24,307 nt of DNA, from assembly GCA_964442605.1 (NCBI GenBank), contig CAYTZR010000031.1, forward strand, positions 1 to 24,307. Direction: 5' to 3'. Below are positions 7,211 through 15,262 of this stretch, piece after piece (within the stretch, counting starts at the first letter, position 1; every line of letters begins with the position of its first letter). This DNA is from Monoglobus sp964442605 (GTDB lineage Bacteria > Bacillota > Clostridia > Monoglobales > Monoglobaceae). Both the position numbers and the translations under genes were made by a program. The notes beneath the pieces were generated by a model, which searched no databases, was not told the DNA's origin, and worked only from the letters and a program-made list of their open reading frames with translations.

Positions 7211-8227
7211 TTAATAATTCTTTCTGCCGGCGGAACGGAAAAGCATATTTCTAAGTCCTCCCTTGTCCGCCATTGCAATCCCTGCGCCGCGAGCAATTGA
7301 GCATACGGGATCCTCCGACATATAAACCTCTATTCCCGTGTTTCTTTTAATAAGTCTTCCAAGTCCCTTTAGAGCGGCTCCGCCGCCGGTCAATACTATT
7401 CCTGTTTCAAGCAAATCCGATGAAAGCTCCGGCGGTGTTTCCTCCAGTACTCCGCGAACCGTTTCGACAATTCTCGACACATCCTCTTTTATCGCCAAAT
7501 TCAATTCGTTTGAGCTGATTGCAACCGTTTTAGGCACACCGCTATACATATCCTTGCCCTTGACCTCCGCTATATCTGTGCTCAATGACGGGATTGCGGA
7601 TGCTAATCTTAGTTTTATCTTTTCAGCCGTTGACTTTGCAATCTCTATATTATACTTTTTCTTTATCATTTGGATTATGTCATTATCAAGAGCGTCGCCC
7701 GCTATTTTCACGGATTTTGAAACAACAACGCCGCCCAAGGAAATGACAGCCGCCTCCGTAGTGGCCGCGCCCACATCTACAATCACATAGCCCTTCGGCT
7801 CGTTTATATCTATCCCTGCACCGATTGCACCGGCAAGCGGTGCCTCTATCAGATATACATCCTTAGCTCCTGCCGAAATGACTACCTCCTCGACCGCACG
7901 CTTTTCGACATCGCCGATACCGGTAGGTACGCATACAGCTGCACGAACCTTTGAGAATACATTATCCAAGCTGCCTGAAAGCAGCTTTTTCAGCAGACCA
8001 ACAGCCATATCAAATTTTGTTATAGCCCCGTCCTTAACCGGATTTTGCACAGTCAAAGAACCGCTTGTTTTTCCAAGCATTTCAAGCGCTTTTTCTCCTA
8101 CCGCGACTACATCTCCGTCCGCATTTAACGCTACAACAGTCGGAACATTCGCTATTATTTTATTTTCGCTTGCATTAAATATCCGAGAACCGGAGGTTCC
8201 CATATCTATACCCAGGTCAACTGCCAT
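7211..8227 (-). CDS. mreB: MreB-family actin-like protein with a degenerate catalytic site
   Basis: Cytoplasmic actin homologue at the head of mreBCD-PBP2; it normally forms membrane-bound filaments that guide wall synthesis. The 338 residues cover the full fold: phosphate-1 loop GIDMGTSGS (6-14), phosphate-2 loop DVGAATTEAAVISLGG (151-166) and adenosine motif VLTGGGAALKGL near 285-296. It diverges where MreB is usually invariant: LIEEP is here LIEAP (126-130), so the position of Thermotoga MreB catalytic Glu131 is Ala129; GGGTTE is GAATTE; and the first loop has GTSGS instead of GTANT. GGAGG lies just before the ATG. It could be a slow or non-hydrolysing MreB, or an Mbl/MreBH-like paralogue. 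The assignment to the superfamily is firm. Confidence 0.88.
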   Translation of the reverse strand: MAVDLGIDMGTSGSRIFNASENKIIANVPTVVALNADGDVVAVGEKALEMLGKTSGSLTVQNPVKDGAITKFDMAVGLLKKLLSGSLDNVFSKVRAAVCVPTGIGDVEKRAVEEVVISAGAKDVYLIEAPLAGAIGAGIDINEPKGYVIVDVGAATTEAAVISLGGVVVSKSVKIAGDALDNDIIQMIKKKYNIEIAKSTAEKIKLRLASAIPSLSTDIAEVKGKDMYSGVPKTVAISSNELNLAIKEDVSRIVETVRGVLEETPPELSSDLLETGIVLTGGGAALKGLGRLIKRNTGIEVYMSEDPVCSIARGAGIAMADKGGLRNMLFRSAGRKNY

Positions 8228-8242
8228 AATATTCCTCCATAT

Positions 8243-8830
8243 CTATACTACCAAATCGATACCGAAATCCTCACTTAATATTTTGCTTAGTCTGCAAAGC
8301 GGCAAACCCACAACATTAAAATAATCTCCGTTTATTCTCTCGACCAGCAGGGAACCGTACTTTTGAATTCCGTATGCACCTGCCTTATCCATAGGCTCGC
8401 CGGTTTTTATATAATTCATAATCCGGCACTCAGACAGCTTGCGGAACGTTACATCTGTTGCCTCATACTCACTGACCGTTTTATTATTTTCAGTATCAAT
8501 CACCGTAATACCTGTGTAAACCGTATGCGTTTCGCCCGACAGCGTTCTTAGCATCTCTGCCGCATCTTCCTCGTCCTTCGGCTTGCCCAGAATTTTATCG
8601 TCAATTGATACAACTGTGTCCGCCCCTAATACCAGCGCACCGGTCGTATTCAAAAGAGCATCCGCTACGCATTTTGCCTTATCTAAGGACAAACGTTTAA
8701 CCGTTTCATAGGGCTTCTCACCGTCAATGACCTTTTCCTCACAGTCAGCAGCACATACTTCAAATTCTATTCCTAAATTTCCAAGCAGCTCCCTGCGTCT
8801 GGGAGATGCCGATGCCAGAATTATTTTCAT
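8243..8830 (-). CDS. maf: Maf-family nucleoside triphosphate pyrophosphatase
   Basis: Cytosolic house-cleaning enzyme that hydrolyses non-canonical or modified (d)NTPs, often linked to septum control in Firmicutes. The N-terminal signature ILASASPRRRELL (residues 3-15), the GADTVVS motif near 70-76 with its catalytic Asp, and LGKPKDEEDA near 82-91 are intact; 195 residues is the normal length. The start is ATG 8830, preceded by GAGG six bases upstream; a longer reading would begin at a TTG inside that ribosome site. It lies 15 bp upstream of mreB, the conserved Firmicutes arrangement, except that radC, normally between them, is absent. Confidence 0.93.
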   Translation of the reverse strand: MKIILASASPRRRELLGNLGIEFEVCAADCEEKVIDGEKPYETVKRLSLDKAKCVADALLNTTGALVLGADTVVSIDDKILGKPKDEEDAAEMLRTLSGETHTVYTGITVIDTENNKTVSEYEATDVTFRKLSECRIMNYIKTGEPMDKAGAYGIQKYGSLLVERINGDYFNVVGLPLCRLSKILSEDFGIDLVV

Positions 8831-8835
8831 CTTTA

Positions 8836-8879
8836 ACCTCAATATAACTATAATTTTACCTCAATATAACTATATTTTT
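8836..8879. repeat. 22-bp tandem duplication between the U32 gene and maf
   Basis: ACCTCAATATAACTATA plus a T-rich end occurs at 8836-8857 and again at 8858-8879. The copies carry the U32 stop codon on one side and the maf ribosome binding site on the other. Confidence 0.85.
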
Positions 8880-11005
8880 TTATTAACAACGCCCTTATAA
8901 AAATGCAGACGTGTAAACTCCTTCGGCTTATACTCATCGCCTTTTAAGTAGGCTTTACATATTCTTTGGACTTCATTCGGCGGTTCAATCGTAAAGCTCA
9001 GATTTAGCAACGCTGCGTTCATTTTTTTAATCTCCGAAGGCTTATCCGCCAAAAATGTCGGACAGCTGTTTAAAAGTACGGTTCTGCAGCCGGAACCGTC
9101 ACGTATTATTGGAAAGTTCGTCCTAAATCTGTCAGTCAAATATTCTGTCTTGCTGCCGCACGGACATTTATTTAAATTCTTTATTATACAGTTTTCGGTA
9201 ATCATTATTGGCTGATAACCGTAAATACGAACCTCTGCGGGTACATTTGCCGCAATCTCACATATCTGCGGAATATTAAGCTCCGGCGACAGCATTACCG
9301 CGCTGAGTCCAAGCATTTCGCGGCATAACTCTGCTGATGTGCCATTTAGAACATTAAGCCTCTCTGAACCAAGCAAAACAAATCTTTCCGCTCTGCCAAG
9401 CTCAGAAATATTATGCACTCTGAGTCTTCTGAATCCCATATCATACAAACTTTTCAGCTTAGTATCATAGTCATCATATTCATCCTTGTGCATTATTATC
9501 CTCGGTTCGATTACTATGCGTTCATTATCGGATGTATACGCATTTGGATTGCTGCATAATTCATCTATCGGTACACCGATTAACGCAAATGATGCTTCCT
9601 CACGCAATTCAAACTCTAAAACCGCCGAATACTGCTCGTAATTCCTGACAGAAACCGTAAATCCGCTGTATTTTACGGTTTTTTCAATCGCTTTTGGCAG
9701 CGGTCTGTATTCCGTATCACATCTAAAGCCGCTGAGCAATTTTTCCTCCAAGCAAAGTATGGCTCTGCGTCTTAGGTCGTTAAGTTCCTTTACCGAAACG
9801 TAACCGCTTCCCTCAATCGAGACGGATATTTCAGAAAAAGCAAAAATACTGTTTCCGGTTTTGGATATTTGCCTTACTATTCGCTCCTCATCCATAGGAG
9901 TTGTCACAGCGGGTTCTACAACATCTTCACTTTCCGCCGCCACAGTTACATCACCCGATGACAAAACAAGTTTAACCTTCTCCCCCAATACAAATTCTAT
10001 TTCCGCTTTAACGGGGATATTACGATTTTGCTCAATTTCACGGGCTTCTTCGAGAATTTTCTTAGCAGCGGTCTCACTCCCACGCTTGTACGGATTATCG
10101 GGCTTATCAAAAGCAAACATTTGAGTCCCCTTTTTGTTCTCGAAATATCCCGCGCTTAAACCCCCTCTGTAAAAAATACGATTGAGAGCCTCCAACTCAC
10201 TTTTATTCGCATTTCTGCGCATACTGACACAGTTCACATAAGTCTTGACCGTGCTTGCCACATATGCCGGTCCCTTCATTCTGCCCTCAATTTTAAGAGA
10301 TGCCGCGCCGCTTTCACATATTTTATCAATATGCTCCGCAAGAGCCATGTCCTTTAGGCTGAGATAAAATTGCTCCTTACCATCAATTTGATATAGCTGT
10401 CTGCAAGGCTGGGCACATTTACCGCGATTACCGCTTCTGCCGCCGAGAACGCTGCTCATCAGGCACTGACCGGAATATGACATACACATTGCTCCGTGAA
10501 CAAAAATCTCGGTTTCAATACCGCAGTTTTCGGAAATATATTTTATCTCATCAAACGACAGCTCACGTGCCAAAACGACCCTAACAAACCCCATTTGAGC
10601 GGCAGCTAACGCTCCGGCGAGGTTATGTACCGTAAGCTGTGTGCTCGCATGAAGTCTTATGCCAAGCTTTAACTCCCTTACGAGGCGCAGAATTGCCAAA
10701 TCTTGAATAATCAGAGCATCCGCTTTAATTCCGTCAAGAAATTTCAAATATTCCTTCAGTCTGTCAATCTCCCTGTCGCCGATTAGTGTGTTTACCGTAA
10801 CATAAACCCTAACTCCCCTAAGATGCGAATATCTTACACATTCCTCAAGCTCGTCATCGCTGAAATTATCGGCATAGCTTCTTGCACCGAAGTCTTTGCC
10901 TGCAAGATATACAGCGTCGGCACCCATGGAAACGGCGGCCTTCAGGCACTCAAGGTTGCCTGCCGGAGCCAGAATTTCAGGAGCCGAATTCTTTCCGGAA
11001 ACCAT
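8870..11005 (-). CDS. U32-family peptidase-like protein with DUF3656-type C-terminal region
   Basis: Cytosolic protein of 711 residues. Residues 8-280 form the U32 TIM-barrel: PEILAPAGNLE at 9-19, and the diagnostic Cys-rich segment near 165-205 (HGAMCMSYSGQC followed by GGRSGNRGKCAQPC), whose cysteines probably bind an iron-sulfur centre. From about 340 on there is a long C-terminal region matching the two-domain architecture with DUF3656 seen in Clostridia and related to E. coli RlhA, which takes part in 23S rRNA cytidine hydroxylation. Whether this protein modifies RNA or degrades peptides is not decided by sequence. GGAGG precedes the ATG; spacing to zapA is 15 bp. Confidence 0.9.
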   Translation of the reverse strand: MVSGKNSAPEILAPAGNLECLKAAVSMGADAVYLAGKDFGARSYADNFSDDELEECVRYSHLRGVRVYVTVNTLIGDREIDRLKEYLKFLDGIKADALIIQDLAILRLVRELKLGIRLHASTQLTVHNLAGALAAAQMGFVRVVLARELSFDEIKYISENCGIETEIFVHGAMCMSYSGQCLMSSVLGGRSGNRGKCAQPCRQLYQIDGKEQFYLSLKDMALAEHIDKICESGAASLKIEGRMKGPAYVASTVKTYVNCVSMRRNANKSELEALNRIFYRGGLSAGYFENKKGTQMFAFDKPDNPYKRGSETAAKKILEEAREIEQNRNIPVKAEIEFVLGEKVKLVLSSGDVTVAAESEDVVEPAVTTPMDEERIVRQISKTGNSIFAFSEISVSIEGSGYVSVKELNDLRRRAILCLEEKLLSGFRCDTEYRPLPKAIEKTVKYSGFTVSVRNYEQYSAVLEFELREEASFALIGVPIDELCSNPNAYTSDNERIVIEPRIIMHKDEYDDYDTKLKSLYDMGFRRLRVHNISELGRAERFVLLGSERLNVLNGTSAELCREMLGLSAVMLSPELNIPQICEIAANVPAEVRIYGYQPIMITENCIIKNLNKCPCGSKTEYLTDRFRTNFPIIRDGSGCRTVLLNSCPTFLADKPSEIKKMNAALLNLSFTIEPPNEVQRICKAYLKGDEYKPKEFTRLHFYKGVVNKKI

Positions 11006-11020
11006 TTCCTACCTCCAAAA

Positions 11021-11542
11021 TTAAGATTTACCGCCCGTGCTTCTCGGCACGCCTCTGCCGATTACGTTTGAACCGTATCTTGATGCTCTGTCCTGCGCCG
11101 CGTTTTCCTGAGTCCTCGATACTGCGGACTGCTGCGCGACCCCGCTCTGCCTCTGCTGCGAGTGTACTGTTTTTAAGTTCTCAAGCTCAGTCTCACGCTT
11201 TGCAAGTTCAATTTCCAGCTTGTGCATTTCTTCTTTCAGCGTTTCGACCTCCAGCTTTTTTTCATCAAGCTCAGCTCTGCTTGCCTGAACCTCATCCATG
11301 TAGACGGATATTTCATTCCTCAAATTATTAACAGAGCTTTCACTCTTTAAAAGCTCGTCCGCCAAATTCATAGATGCCAGGATTGAGAGCATAGCGGTAC
11401 TCAGACCCGCGCTTCCCGCCTTAACCTCGGAAATTTTTTTGTTCACAAGCAAAGCAACGCGCTGGACATACTCCTCCTGTTCATCACTCACTATGGTGTA
11501 CTCCATATTGTTAATCTTAACTTCCATTTTTGTGTTCTCCAT
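11021..11542 (-). CDS. zapA: Cell division protein ZapA
   Basis: FtsZ-associated protein that bundles protofilaments and stabilises the Z-ring. Residues 1-95 form the ZapA globular domain (KMEVKINNMEYTIVSDEQEE, then VNKKISEVK and a helical segment LSILASMNLADELL). About 90-130 is a Glu/Leu/Lys-rich coiled coil. The last 45 residues are Gln/Ser/Arg-rich and probably disordered. At 173 residues it is longer than classical ZapA because of this tail, as in many Clostridia. GAGAGG lies upstream. It sits between the NUDIX and U32 genes, a common clostridial neighbourhood that puts divisome and elongasome genes in one run. Confidence 0.88.
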   Translation of the reverse strand: MENTKMEVKINNMEYTIVSDEQEEYVQRVALLVNKKISEVKAGSAGLSTAMLSILASMNLADELLKSESSVNNLRNEISVYMDEVQASRAELDEKKLEVETLKEEMHKLEIELAKRETELENLKTVHSQQRQSGVAQQSAVSRTQENAAQDRASRYGSNVIGRGVPRSTGGKS

Positions 11543-11563
11543 AGTTAACCTCTCTCATTCCAA

Positions 11564-11597
11564 ATATATTTACCGTCTTTATATATTTACCGTCTTT
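11564..11597. repeat. 17-bp perfect tandem duplication at the NUDIX gene end
   Basis: ATATATTTACCGTCTTT occurs at 11564-11580 and directly again at 11581-11597. The inner copy contains the last codons and stop of the NUDIX gene. Confidence 0.9.
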
Positions 11598-12126
11598 TTA
11601 AATATTCCAAAGCCTTAAATACCCCAAAAATTGTTTTGGCATCGTTTATCTCATTATTCATTATCATTTCCGTTACATTATTCACGGGCATGTAAACAAT
11701 ATCCAAGTATTCATCCTCGTCGGGGTGTGTTTCGCCGCATTCAAGACCCGTAGCGATATACAGATGAGTAACTTCATCCGTAAAGCCGGGTGACGGATAC
11801 ATATAACCCAAATATTCAAAATTTTCCGCGGTACATCCGGTCTCCTCGCTCAACTCTCTTAATCCGCACTCACGATGCCCCTCGCCCTTGTCTATTTTTC
11901 CGGCGGGGATCTCATATATAGCTTTTTCAAGCGGTTTTCTGAACTGCTTTACCAATATAATCTCGTCCTTATCGGTTATCGCGACAATCCCAACGCCGCC
12001 GGGATGCTCCACGACCTCGCGCACCGCAAGCTCGCCGTCCGGCATCCGAACTTTGTCCACACGCAGACGCACAATTTTTCCGCTGTATATTTCCTCCGTT
12101 GAAACTGTTTTTTCTTCATATATCAT
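11587..12126 (-). CDS. NUDIX hydrolase, ADP-ribose pyrophosphatase type
   Basis: Cytosolic hydrolase expected to split ADP-ribose (or a similar nucleoside diphosphate sugar) into AMP and sugar phosphate. The NUDIX box is complete at residues 76-98: Gly76, Glu82, Arg90-Glu91, Glu94-Glu95 and Gly97. Upstream elements VEHPGGVGIVAI and QFRKPLEKAIYEIPAGKI are typical of the ADP-ribose pyrophosphatase subgroup. The start is taken at ATG 12126 (179 residues), with a GGGAAG site at a slightly long distance; a GTG at 12135 lies too close to that site. It is the first gene of the minus-strand run and is divergent from folT. No convincing promoter was identified for it. Confidence 0.9.
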   Translation of the reverse strand: MIYEEKTVSTEEIYSGKIVRLRVDKVRMPDGELAVREVVEHPGGVGIVAITDKDEIILVKQFRKPLEKAIYEIPAGKIDKGEGHRECGLRELSEETGCTAENFEYLGYMYPSPGFTDEVTHLYIATGLECGETHPDEDEYLDIVYMPVNNVTEMIMNNEINDAKTIFGVFKALEYLKRR

Positions 12127-12338
12127 ATGAAACACTTCCCTTTATTTTAAGCTGATATTATGATATTCCAAAAGCACAGGGCTTATACCGCGTTAAGGAT
12201 TAACATACAAATTTTTACAATACATATCTATTATATTATTAAACCACAAAAAGATAAAAAAATCAAGTAATTTGACGAATATAGTTTCATGTTTTAATAA
12301 ATTTCTTTATCTGTCGCGGAAAAATATTATAAAAACTA

Positions 12339-12366
12339 TTGACAAAGCAATATTATGTGCTATAAT
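12339..12366 (+). promoter_or_regulatory. Sigma-A promoter of the folT-folC operon
   Basis: TTGACA (12339-12344) and TATAAT (12361-12366), both perfect, spaced by 16 bases. Transcription would start about 25 bases before the riboswitch. Confidence 0.8.
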
Positions 12367-12396
12367 GTTCTTGAAATTTGTAAAATTATATATTTT

Positions 12397-12503
12397 TGAA
12401 GAGTAGAAATGCGAGCGTTAAGTGTCACCGGGACGGGGAGTTGTCCGGAGAACGAAAGGCTCAAGGCTTTGAGCTTGCGGTTCGTATTTTGCATCCCGCT
12501 TCA
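12397..12503 (+). promoter_or_regulatory. Tetrahydrofolate (THF) riboswitch
   Basis: The conserved landmarks of the folT-type THF aptamer are present in order: GAGTAG, GCGTTAAGTG, a hairpin arm (CCGGGACGGGGAGTTGTCCGG), CGAA, a second arm ending in GCGG, and TGCATCCCGCTTC closing the structure. The outer stem pairs TGAAG (12397-12401) with CTTCA (12499-12503). The next stem pairs AAATGCGA (12407-12414) with TCGTATTT, including one G-U pair. It lies between a strong promoter and a folate transporter gene, exactly the expected context. It should lower folT-folC expression when reduced folates are abundant. Confidence 0.9.
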
Positions 12504-12529
12504 TACAGCAAAGTGAAAATCTGTAACAG

Positions 12530-12583
12530 CAGTCTTCTTCTCCTTGCTATATGAGTGAGGCTGAAAGGAGGACTGTTCTTTTT
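12530..12583 (+). promoter_or_regulatory. Expression platform: hairpin burying the folT ribosome binding site
   Basis: CAGTC (12530-12534) and CTCCTT (12540-12545) can pair with AAGGAG (12565-12570) and GACTG (12571-12575), leaving a five-base bulge. The 3' arm contains the folT Shine-Dalgarno sequence and is followed by TTCTTTTT. The hairpin could block ribosome access, terminate transcription, or both. A smaller hairpin TACAG/CTGTA (12504-12508 with 12521-12525) lies between it and the aptamer. Confidence 0.65.
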
Positions 12584-13150
12584 ATGCAAATTTCCAATTT
12601 AAAAAACAAAAACTACAAATCTTTCGGCGGCATTCGTCTTATGGGAAACCTAAAGGTACTGATTACAATGGCGCTGTTTATCGCGCTGAGCATGGTATTT
12701 AAGCAAATAAGTGTAAATTGCGGACCGTTCAGAATAGGCTTCGAAAACCTGCCTCTTCTTTTATCCGGCATTATGTTCGGACCTGTTATAGGATTTATCG
12801 TTGGCGCCGCAGCAGATGTTTTCGGATGTATTTTTTCCGGCTTCCCAATAAATCCGCTTATAACTTTGGGTGCCGCGTCAATAGGTCTTGTCTCCGGAAT
12901 TGTGTATTTCTATTTCTTTGAAAACAGACCGTCGTTAAAGGTTTTCGCCTCTGTCGCGTTTGCCCATGTGATTGGCTCGATGATTATTAAGTCATTCGGT
13001 CTGTTTCTGTGGTACAATTATGAACTTCCGGTATTGCTGCTCAGAATTCCGCTCTATATTATTATCGGTACGGTTGAGGGATACGTCACATATCTTTTGA
13101 TGAAGAACAAAGCGTTTTTACGGCAGCTTGAAAAAATACGGGTGATATAA
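12584..13150 (+). CDS. folT: Folate-specific ECF transporter S-component
   Basis: Membrane substrate-binding subunit that captures folates and works with the shared EcfA/A'/T energising module encoded elsewhere. The 188 residues hold about five or six hydrophobic helices from MGNLKVLITMALFIALSMVF onward. The segment SVNCGPFRIGFENLPLLLSGIMFGPVIG is characteristic of FolT-type S-components. Start: ATG 12584, 12 bases after AGGAGG. An in-frame ATG at 12551 lies before the ribosome site and has none of its own; ATG 12641 would give a shorter form. The stop overlaps the folC start as TAATG. The THF riboswitch upstream independently supports folate as substrate. Confidence 0.9.
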   Translation: MQISNLKNKNYKSFGGIRLMGNLKVLITMALFIALSMVFKQISVNCGPFRIGFENLPLLLSGIMFGPVIGFIVGAAADVFGCIFSGFPINPLITLGAASIGLVSGIVYFYFFENRPSLKVFASVAFAHVIGSMIIKSFGLFLWYNYELPVLLLRIPLYIIIGTVEGYVTYLLMKNKAFLRQLEKIRVI

Positions 13151-14430
13151 TGAATTATTCACAAGCTATTGAATACTTAAATATCCTTTCCGAGAGAGGC
13201 AGCCGCCCCGGGCTGTCTCGGGTTTCGGAGCTGCTGCGCCTTTTAGGCTCGCCGCAAAATCAACTCAGTATAATACATGTTGCCGGCACAAACGGTAAAG
13301 GCTCGGTATGCAAAATGCTTGAGAGTATATTGTATTCAGCAGGCTACAAAACAGGACTGTATACCTCGCCTTGTATAAGCGTGATAAACGAATGCTTTAG
13401 AATTAATTGCGAAAATATAACGGATGCCGCGCTTTATAAAACAGCGGAAAAAATCCGATGCGCGGAGGCTTCAATGACCGATAAGCCAACCGAATATGAG
13501 GTTCAAGCCGCTATCGCGTATGAATATTTCAAAACCGAAAACTGCGATGCCGTTATCATTGAGACCTGTATGGGCGGCAGACTGGACGCCACCAACGCCG
13601 TAAAAAATGTTTCACTTTCCGTAATAACAAACATTTCATTTGATCACACCCAATATTTGGGCGGCACTATTGCCGAAATTGCATACGAGAAAGCCGGTAT
13701 TATAAAAAAGGGCTGCCCTGCGGTATTTGGCGGCGACAATAATTCCGCCGTCAAAGTAATGGAAAGCACAGCGGCCGAGCTGTCTTCCGAGCTCACGCTT
13801 GTAAACCGTCATGATTTAAAAAACATAAGCTATTCTCCCGACGGTACCTATTTTGACTTTGGCTGCCGCAAGAACATTTTCATACCGCTTCTCGGTACAT
13901 ATCAGCCGCGAAACGCCGCAACCGCGCTTACCGCCGTTGACAGACTGAACGCCTTGGGCTTTAAAATTTCCGAGGACAGTGTGTACACGGGACTAAGCCG
14001 CGTCACCCGTAAAGCCGGATTTGAGATGTTGTCAAAATCACCCATGATTATCTATGACGGAGCACACAACCCTCACGGAATGGAAAAGGCGGCTGAGAGT
14101 ATAAGGGAATATTTCTCAACCAGTAAAATCATTCTCCTTATGGGCGTTATGGCTGACAAGGATTACCGAAAAATGACGGAAACAATCGCTCCTCTGACGC
14201 GAAAGGTTATAACGGTTACACCAAACACGCCCAGAGCTTTAAACGCCGATAAGCTCGCGCGATATTTCACCTCCCTCGGAGTATCCGCAACGCCGTGTTC
14301 CGACATTAAACTGGGAGTTAATCGTGCAATAAAGGAGTCCCGAATTACAGGACTCCCGCTTATGATACTCGGCACATTATATTTCTACAAGGATGTCACC
14401 CAATCCCTGGCAGAATTGCTTAAATCGTAG
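13150..14430 (+). CDS. folC: Bifunctional folylpolyglutamate/dihydrofolate synthase
   Basis: Cytosolic Mur-ligase-family enzyme that adds glutamates to folates, trapping them in the cell, and in many bacteria also makes dihydrofolate from dihydropteroate. The 426 residues show the P-loop HVAGTNGKGS (43-52), the CMGGRLDATNA segment near 138-148, SFDHTQYLGGTIAEIAYEKAGI near 157-178, and the C-terminal domain beginning near YDGAHNPHGM. Its ATG overlaps the folT stop by one base, so uptake and polyglutamylation are coupled under the same riboswitch. It converges with the next gene across a 38-bp gap in which no terminator was seen. Confidence 0.95.
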   Translation: MNYSQAIEYLNILSERGSRPGLSRVSELLRLLGSPQNQLSIIHVAGTNGKGSVCKMLESILYSAGYKTGLYTSPCISVINECFRINCENITDAALYKTAEKIRCAEASMTDKPTEYEVQAAIAYEYFKTENCDAVIIETCMGGRLDATNAVKNVSLSVITNISFDHTQYLGGTIAEIAYEKAGIIKKGCPAVFGGDNNSAVKVMESTAAELSSELTLVNRHDLKNISYSPDGTYFDFGCRKNIFIPLLGTYQPRNAATALTAVDRLNALGFKISEDSVYTGLSRVTRKAGFEMLSKSPMIIYDGAHNPHGMEKAAESIREYFSTSKIILLMGVMADKDYRKMTETIAPLTRKVITVTPNTPRALNADKLARYFTSLGVSATPCSDIKLGVNRAIKESRITGLPLMILGTLYFYKDVTQSLAELLKS

Positions 14431-14468
14431 CAACGCTCCGCTTTACTCCCACTGAAACTCTGAATAGG

Positions 14469-15209
14469 TTATAACACCGTTATGCCGGAATATTCTTTCT
14501 GTACCGCCTTATAGCTCTCAAGATTGCCTATATCATACCGCTTTCCGGGCATCTCAAAGGCATACACATCCGCCCTTGAACAAAGCCACGATATAAAGCT
14601 TCCCGGTGCGTCAACATCGCAACCGCTCTCAATACAACGTTTCAGTTCGGGTATATCCGTCTTTTTATAAATATAAAACGGCGGACAGCACCAATTTGAC
14701 TCCGGATTTTCCGGCTTTTCACGCATTTCCATAACTCTGCCGTTTTCATCAAGACGCAAAACGCCGGATTTTTTCAGCTTTTCGGACTGTGCCTCATAGT
14801 ATCTCATAACACAAGAAGCGCCCGTTTCCTGAAAATAGTTAATAAACCTCACCAGAGAAAAATCAAGCACATTGTCTCCGGCTATCACAAGCAGATCGTC
14901 GCACAGCCCCAGCTTTTCAACAGCGAAGCTTATGTCCTTAACAGCTCCCAAACGGTTTTCGTTATCGGTTGTCCCGTCGTCTATAACGGTTATTTTTTGA
15001 CTTTTGTTTTCTGCCCACTTTTCGAAATGATTGACAAATTTGTGATTTGATATCACAATATACTCATCGGTTGCTCCGGAGCTGTCAATATCATCAACAA
15101 GCCAATCAAGTATTGTCTTTTCTCCTACCTGAAGAAGCGGCTTCGGAAAATTTTCCGTCAGCGGGTACAGCCGAGTAGCGTACCCCGCAGCGAGAATAAC
15201 GCATTTCAT
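14469..15209 (-). CDS. Sugar-1-phosphate nucleotidyltransferase
   Basis: Cytosolic enzyme joining a nucleoside triphosphate to a sugar 1-phosphate. The 246 residues carry the family signature LAAGYATRLYPLT (6-18), KPLL (23-26), LGAVKDI (88-94) and the metal-binding AGDNVLDF (110-117). It is a single catalytic domain without the left-handed helix acyltransferase repeats of GlmU-type enzymes. The exact sugar cannot be read from sequence. Its place in a co-directional run with a UDP-glucuronate 4-epimerase and a galacturonokinase-like protein suggests it makes the UDP-uronic acid from the kinase product. AGGAG precedes the ATG. Confidence 0.85.
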   Translation of the reverse strand: MKCVILAAGYATRLYPLTENFPKPLLQVGEKTILDWLVDDIDSSGATDEYIVISNHKFVNHFEKWAENKSQKITVIDDGTTDNENRLGAVKDISFAVEKLGLCDDLLVIAGDNVLDFSLVRFINYFQETGASCVMRYYEAQSEKLKKSGVLRLDENGRVMEMREKPENPESNWCCPPFYIYKKTDIPELKRCIESGCDVDAPGSFISWLCSRADVYAFEMPGKRYDIGNLESYKAVQKEYSGITVL

Positions 15210-15262
15210 AATTTCAATCTCCTACTCTATTTTTATTTTTTAACGGCGCGTCATTTTAAGCG

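Noticed and set aside
10882..11331. Open frame of 149 codons on the plus strand overlapping U32 and zapA
   Set aside because: Pro/Ser/Arg-rich composition without motifs, antisense to two confidently identified genes.
14431..14468. Terminator between the convergent folC and nucleotidyltransferase genes
   Set aside because: No stem with a T run could be drawn in the 38-bp gap.
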